Shown piece by piece: positions 14,417 to 18,454 of a DNA stretch of 18,454 bases; the stretch's first letter is position 1, and every line of letters starts with the position of its first letter. The notes beneath the pieces are model-generated. The model saw nothing but the letters and a program-made list of their open reading frames with translations. It was not told where the DNA came from and searched no databases. The position numbers were made by a program, and so were the translations under genes. Location of the stretch: assembly GCA_900553595.1 (NCBI GenBank), contig USEC01000035.1:1-18454 (forward strand), written 5' to 3'. The DNA is from an uncultured Prevotella sp. Lineage in GTDB: Bacteria; Bacteroidota; Bacteroidia; Bacteroidales; Bacteroidaceae.

Positions 14417-17400
14417 TTACTTTACAATCATCTTTCTGTTGTTCACGATATACACGCCTTTGGGCAGTTTGCCGGCATTGTTGCCGTTGATGCGCATGCC
14501 GCTGATGCTGTAGATGCAGTCGGTTGTGCCGTCGGCCTGCTCTTCGATGACGGTGATGCCGGTAGCGTTGTTGTCGCCGTCAGCGTCTCTGAACGCCATC
14601 TGCAGGCTCTTGTCCGACGGAGTTGTCTCCTCAAGCCATGTGCGGTAAGCCTTCACGTTGTGCACTTTGGCGGTGTGAATCAGTTTGCCTCCGTTCAGCA
14701 TATACGAGTGACTTGGCACTGCTGTCGGTTTGTCGTAGCTTCCGTAGCTCACCATTATGTTGCTGTTTCCGTTGTCGGAGTGTTTCAGATTGCCTGTCTC
14801 GTCGGCGTAGCTGATGCCGTTTGCGAGGTATATCTTGCCTTCAAGGGTCTTTGTCTCGCCGCCTGCGGTGTATTCACAGTTAGCCAAAGGTTCCTTTGTC
14901 GGTTTGATGATGTAAGGTTTGTTCTTCTGGAGGAGTACGCCGTCGGTCTCTGTTGTGACCGGCTTGAAGTAGATCCAGTTGTCTTCCACACGGTCGAATT
15001 CAGAGAGTTCGGTGCCATTGCCGAATGCTTCTTCCATCTGTGCCTTGCTCATGTTTACGGGGAGAATGAGCGAATTCCACTTGCCGGTGTTGAATGTACG
15101 GTTGAATACGAGTCGTGCGCCGTTGAAAGTCTCTTTCTCTGTGAGCTTGAAGTTCTCGTCGAGCACGAGGTCCTGACCTAAGCTTACGCTTCCTTCCTCG
15201 CTGATGTTGCTGCGCAGGGCGAGGTCGTAGATTTCAATATTGCTGAGTGCCGACGCCACATCCACCTGCATTATGCGCATGTTGTTGAACGGTTTGGTGG
15301 GTGTGAGCACCAGGAATCCCTTGCCGTCGGCACCTGCTGCCCTTGCGCTTACGCTTGCCTTGCCGCTGGTGCTTATCACCGATGCGTTGAGAACCTGCCA
15401 GTTCGACAGCGATTCCATTTCCTCGCCATTGAGATAAGTGGTCACTTTAAGTCCGTCGCCGAGTTTCACGCCCAGGCCGAGTGCCACATTGTTGGTTGTC
15501 ATTACCAGCTGCTGTCCGGGGTTAACGGTCTTGCCTATGTTCACGGCGACAGTGGCTCCGCCGATGTTTGCACCTAACGGCAGGACGAAACTTGTCTCCG
15601 GGTCGCCGTCAATCAAGTTGCCGATGCGGTCGTAACCGTTGCCCACATTTGCTACGGCGAACATCTTTGTGTGTTCGAGGTCGATGGATGCCTGGGTGTT
15701 TTCTGTGGATATTGACTGTGCGCCGTAGAGCGGGTTGCTGATGGCGTTGTCCTTTGTGGCATCGCTTACGTATGCGTAGTAGATATTGAGCTGTGCGAGG
15801 TCGGCCTTCAGCACGCCGGTGTTGAAGAGCACTACTTCATCGAACTCCTGTTCTGCCGGCACGTCGATGCTGAGACACATCTTGTTGGTCTCCTCCTTGC
15901 CTATGAGTCCTGCCGAGATGGCTCCCCAGTGTGTGGTGGCTTCTTCGTACACCTTTTCGCCCTTATTGAAAAGCTGTATGTTGTAGAGTTTGAGCACATC
16001 GGCAACGAGTCCTGTTGCCTTCGACGACACGACGAATCCCACCTTGCGTGCGTTCTTGATGTCCTTGGCGAGGCATGAGCCATCGACAGACTTCACGCCC
16101 ACGATGCCTGTGTTTGTGGCAAGCTCGAGGTTCGGGATGCGGTAGGTGAAGTCGGAGAGTGATGATGTAAGGATAGCGTTGCGGTTCTTTATGTCTGTGC
16201 TGAGAATTTGCAGCAGACCGCCACCGAACTTGTCGCTCAACTGATACTTGGTCTCCTTCTCGTTGTTCACGAGAAGTGTCACGCCTTGGTCTTCGTGCTT
16301 GTAGGTTTTGGCGTAGTGTACGGTTGTCGTTTCCGAGCATTTCCCGTCGGCTGCCAAAGCCTTGAATGTATAGTCGCCTGGCACGCTTATGTTGCTCACC
16401 AGTCCTGTTGTGGTGTCAAGCGTGATGTCCGAACCTTCGGGCTGTGACACGATACTCCATGTCACATCCACCTTCGGGTTGTGCTGCAGGGTGAATTCCT
16501 TCTGGTGTGCGCCTATGTCATAGCGTGACGGAACATCCATCTGGCAATGGTGGGATGCGGGTTCGGCTGCCATGCGCACGAAGGCGTAGTTCACGACGTC
16601 GGCACCTAATTTTAAATCAATAACACCGGGGAATACGAGCTTCGCAGCAGAGAAGTCTGCCGGGGCTCTCATCACCATTTCGCCGTTCTTGTCGACTTTC
16701 AATACGCTAAGTCCCAATACTGTCGTTGAGATTGGGTACGAACCTATTTCCTTGTTTTCCTTGTTGTAAAGGGTAATCCAGGCTCCGTCTCCTACTCCGA
16801 GATTGAGCACTGTCGTGCTGTTATATTTGAATCCCACTTCTGTTCCGGCAGGGAATGCTTCCTTGCCGTCAGAAGGTCTGGCGACAACAGTGACGGGCAG
16901 TGAAGAGCCAACCTTTAGCACGGCACTTACAGTAAAGGAATTTGTAAGGTTTTCATCAATTAAATCTTTGCGTGATACTTCAAGGGCAGTATGAGTAGGT
17001 TTCTCGCCATGTGCCTCCAATGTAAACGCCCCTCTTCCCTGTTCTTTGGCATACACCCCAATACCGTTTTCTTTGTTTCTTGTAATGGTGTACTCACGGG
17101 CCTTGCCCACGAATGCGTACTTTATCTTAATCAGAGAGAGCACTGTGGCATCAACACCACACTGTACGAGCTTTACTTCATTGAATTTGCCGGGAGCTTT
17201 TGCTACGAACGACTTTGTTACCAAACTGTCGCCCGGAATTGTCAGCAGCGACAGTCCGAGTCCGGTAACACTCTGTCCTTGTGTGATTGACTGCGGTTCG
17301 TCGACCTTTTCACCGTCGCAAAGGAACTGAATCTTGTAGAATTTGGCAAGGTCGAGCGAAAGAATCTTGGCGTCGGAAGCGGCGCAGATGGAGAATCCTG

Positions 17401-17765
17401 CCTCCATATCGGCAGCGTAATAGTGTTGGTTGTCCTTGATGCTGATGATAGGACTTGCGCCGGCAACTACCTCCGCGAGGCCGGGCAGGGTGGCATAGTC
17501 GTCCAGATTTTCGTTGCACAGGCACTGGAGGTCCTTCGTTCCGGCTACCAGACTTACACCGTCGAAAAGACTATTGACGGTGCATCCCGGTCCGACGAGT
17601 GCTCTGCGGTTTTTGAGGTAGTTTGGTTTGGAAGTGTCGGCGTCCTGATAGACCGGCTTCTCAGTCTTTGTTTCTACCCCCCCCCGTTGTATTTGCGGCA
17701 ACGGGTAATACCATAAAAATGGCTACCAAGGCGATGAATGCCTTAGAAATCGTTTTTGATACCAT
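14417..17765 (-). CDS. Large secreted repeat-domain surface protein, frame broken by a nine-G run
   Basis: Two overlapping pieces make one gene. The ATG at 17765 begins a signal peptide (MVSKTISKAFIALVAIFMV, then LPVAANTTGG). A run of nine G on the coding strand (17677-17685) then shifts the frame, and this path stops after 34 residues. The body continues in the next frame for about 1085 residues; eight G would join both into a 1115-aa protein. The body holds about four degenerate beta-rich repeats of 140-190 residues (ending in phrases like KIKYAFVGKA, VNYAFVRMA, NIYYAYVSDA and IYDLALRSN), an Ig-like stretch (TWSIVSQPEGSDITLDTTTG), a segment around TGKWNSLILPVNMSKAQMEE common in Prevotella surface proteins, and a C-terminal tail KLPKGVYIVNNRKMIVK resembling secretion-sorting tails. 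It is probably surface-exposed or secreted and heads a unit with the 54-aa gene. Either phase variation, a natural pseudogene or a sequencing error explains the shift. Confidence 0.8.
17677..17685 (-). repeat. Nine-G homopolymer just after the signal peptide
   Basis: Nine consecutive C on the + strand, i.e. nine G in the coding strand, lie immediately after the predicted signal peptidase site. It is the only such long G/C run I find in the window. Eight G put signal peptide and body in one frame; nine do not. Confidence 0.85.
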
Positions 17766-17904
17766 AAAAATGAAAACTATTGTTGTAAAAATAAATGTTA
17801 TCTCCGTAATTTATATATACCCAATAGGAGCGCAGTGTGGATTTGAACGCAGCGCAGATTTTCTGAATTGTTGTTTTTTTTGTTCAGTTCTTTACTTCGG
17901 GGTG

Positions 17905-17912
17905 CAAAGTTA
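17905..17912 (-). promoter_or_regulatory. Possible -7 box for the large secreted protein
   Basis: Minus-strand TAACTTTG fits TAnnTTTG about 140 nt before the ATG at 17765. No good -33 element is seen at the expected distance, so this is tentative. Confidence 0.4.
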
Positions 17913-18098
17913 CTGCTATTTTCCGTATAACTTGCGTAGCCTCCCGATAAAATTTGTTAATCAGTGTAAATGAGTGGGTTTATGCCATGTCTGTATCGCA
18001 AAAAGGGACATATAAAGAGTGCTTTTAAACGTAGCGTAAATGTCGGTGGAGAGAGGCCGGCGGCACTTCGTTTCGCACTTACGCACAGCCTGATTTGT

Positions 18099-18186
18099 AA
18101 AGAAGTCTTGTTTGAGTTGTAAACAAGCCTTGTTTGGAGTGCAAAGAAGCCTTGTTTGCAACCTAAACAAGCCTTCTTTTTGGGGG
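18099..18186. repeat. Array of four 22-bp palindromic units (array 2)
   Basis: Units start at 18099, 18121, 18143 and 18165, exactly 22 bp apart. Cores include AAACAAGCCTTGTTT (a 7-bp-arm palindrome) and variants such as AAAGAAGCCTTGTTT. Cores 3 and 4 can pair as a 15-bp stem with one mismatch, and cores 1 and 2 with two. The unit design is the same as at 8382-8470. Confidence 0.8.
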
Positions 18187-18226
18187 ATGCTTGATAACAC
18201 TGAAAATCAATGGGTTACTATAGGAG

Positions 18227-18246
18227 GTCGAGCGTCCCCGCTCGAC
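18227..18246. repeat. Perfect 8-bp GC-rich hairpin
   Basis: GTCGAGCG-tccc-CGCTCGAC is a perfect inverted repeat with a 4-nt loop, in intergenic DNA and without a T-run. Its GC-rich stem contrasts with the AT-rich surroundings, as expected of a mobile extragenic palindrome. Confidence 0.6.
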
Positions 18247-18259
18247 AACACCAACCAAA

Positions 18260-18300
18260 CAATTCATAATTCACAATTCATAATTAGTACTGATGCGATA
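18260..18300 (+). repeat. CATAATTC short repeats and AGTACTGA motif
   Basis: Units AATTCATAATTCACAATTCATAATT resemble the array before ackA in type (about 25 nt in all, described here as AATTCATAATTC twice). They are followed by AGTACTGATGCG; a similar AGTACTGAC lies at 2147-2155 next to the other AT-rich array. Confidence 0.5.
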
Positions 18301-18407
18301 AATTTGCAGCATTATTTGAGAATAATAACACTTTAACCCAAATCTAATGATCGATTTGGGATTACTACTGATGCGATAAAAATTCCGTACTATTGTAAAA
18401 CAATAAT

Positions 18408-18454
18408 TTAATGTGCACGGGGTGTGCCGAAGGTACACCTCTATACGAAACCCA
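18408..18454 (-). repeat. 47-bp dispersed repeat, right copy (runs into window edge)
   Basis: Reverse-complement copy of 687-733 with 45 of 47 identical positions. It is cut by the window end, so its true extent is unknown. Confidence 0.75.

Larger units (their letters stand above)
17766..18454. other. Gene-free right edge with repeats
   Basis: I find no convincing gene in this 689-nt stretch. It holds the upstream region of the large secreted gene, the second 22-bp palindrome array, a GTCGAGCG hairpin, AT-rich CATAATTC repeats, a 17-bp direct repeat and the right copy of the 47-bp repeat. TAAATTTG at 18299-18306 could be the -7 box of a + strand promoter for a gene beyond the window. Confidence 0.5.

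Noticed and set aside
17699..17701. TTG start codon for the large secreted protein
   Set aside because: It would remove the clear signal peptide encoded just upstream and lies inside it in another frame; a frame shift at the G-run explains the data better.
17961..18200. 79-codon open frame on the minus strand at the second palindrome array
   Set aside because: The frame is a translation of the repeat units (a recurring LQT/LQLK pattern) and has no independent support.
687..18454. One large transposon bounded by the 47-bp inverted repeats
   Set aside because: The interval contains housekeeping genes (pta, ackA, rpmH, manC, tRNA-Leu) and no transposase or integrase, so the repeats are more likely dispersed copies.

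Overview
The window looks like a chromosomal stretch of a Bacteroidales bacterium, most likely Prevotella-like. This is judged from several signs: start codons without Shine-Dalgarno sequences, repeated matches to the Bacteroidetes promoter (TTG, about 19-20 nt, TAnnTTTG), an Omp28-type and an OmpA-like beta-barrel outer-membrane protein, large secreted proteins ending in a GVYIVNN-type tail, and AT-rich CTAATTC-type intergenic repeats. The species assignment is inference.

Left part (1-3938, genes on +): the C-terminal end of a Crp/Fnr-type regulator cut by the window edge; a 700-nt gene-free stretch holding a hairpin-rich dispersed repeat and the pta promoter; pta (phosphate acetyltransferase); an inserted four-helix-bundle (23S-rRNA-intervening-sequence-type) gene flanked by AT-rich repeats; ackA (acetate kinase); and a strong bidirectional terminator. 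Pta and AckA together convert acetyl-CoA to acetate with ATP formation.

Middle part (3968-12031, genes on -): a small outer-membrane beta-barrel protein with its own promoter; a 1148-aa DNA2/NAM7-type SF1 helicase with an N-terminal PD-(D/E)XK-like nuclease region; an array of 22-bp palindromic units; a secreted Omp28-like protein with a CxxC motif; rpmH (51 aa, ribosomal protein bL34); and a monofunctional mannose-1-phosphate guanylyltransferase.

Right part (12266-18454): a + strand tRNA-Leu(CAA) with promoter and terminator; a + strand AAA-ATPase-like/PD-(D/E)XK protein of the multicopy Bacteroidetes family; and convergent to it on - a two-gene unit made of a very large secreted repeat protein and a 54-aa small protein 16 nt downstream. 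The large protein's signal peptide is separated from its body by a run of nine G (coding strand), which shifts the frame by one; eight would restore it. This is the strongest candidate for something new, a possible phase-variable surface protein, although a homopolymer sequencing error gives the same picture. The right edge carries a second 22-bp palindrome array, several short repeats and a 47-bp inverted copy of the repeat at 687-733.
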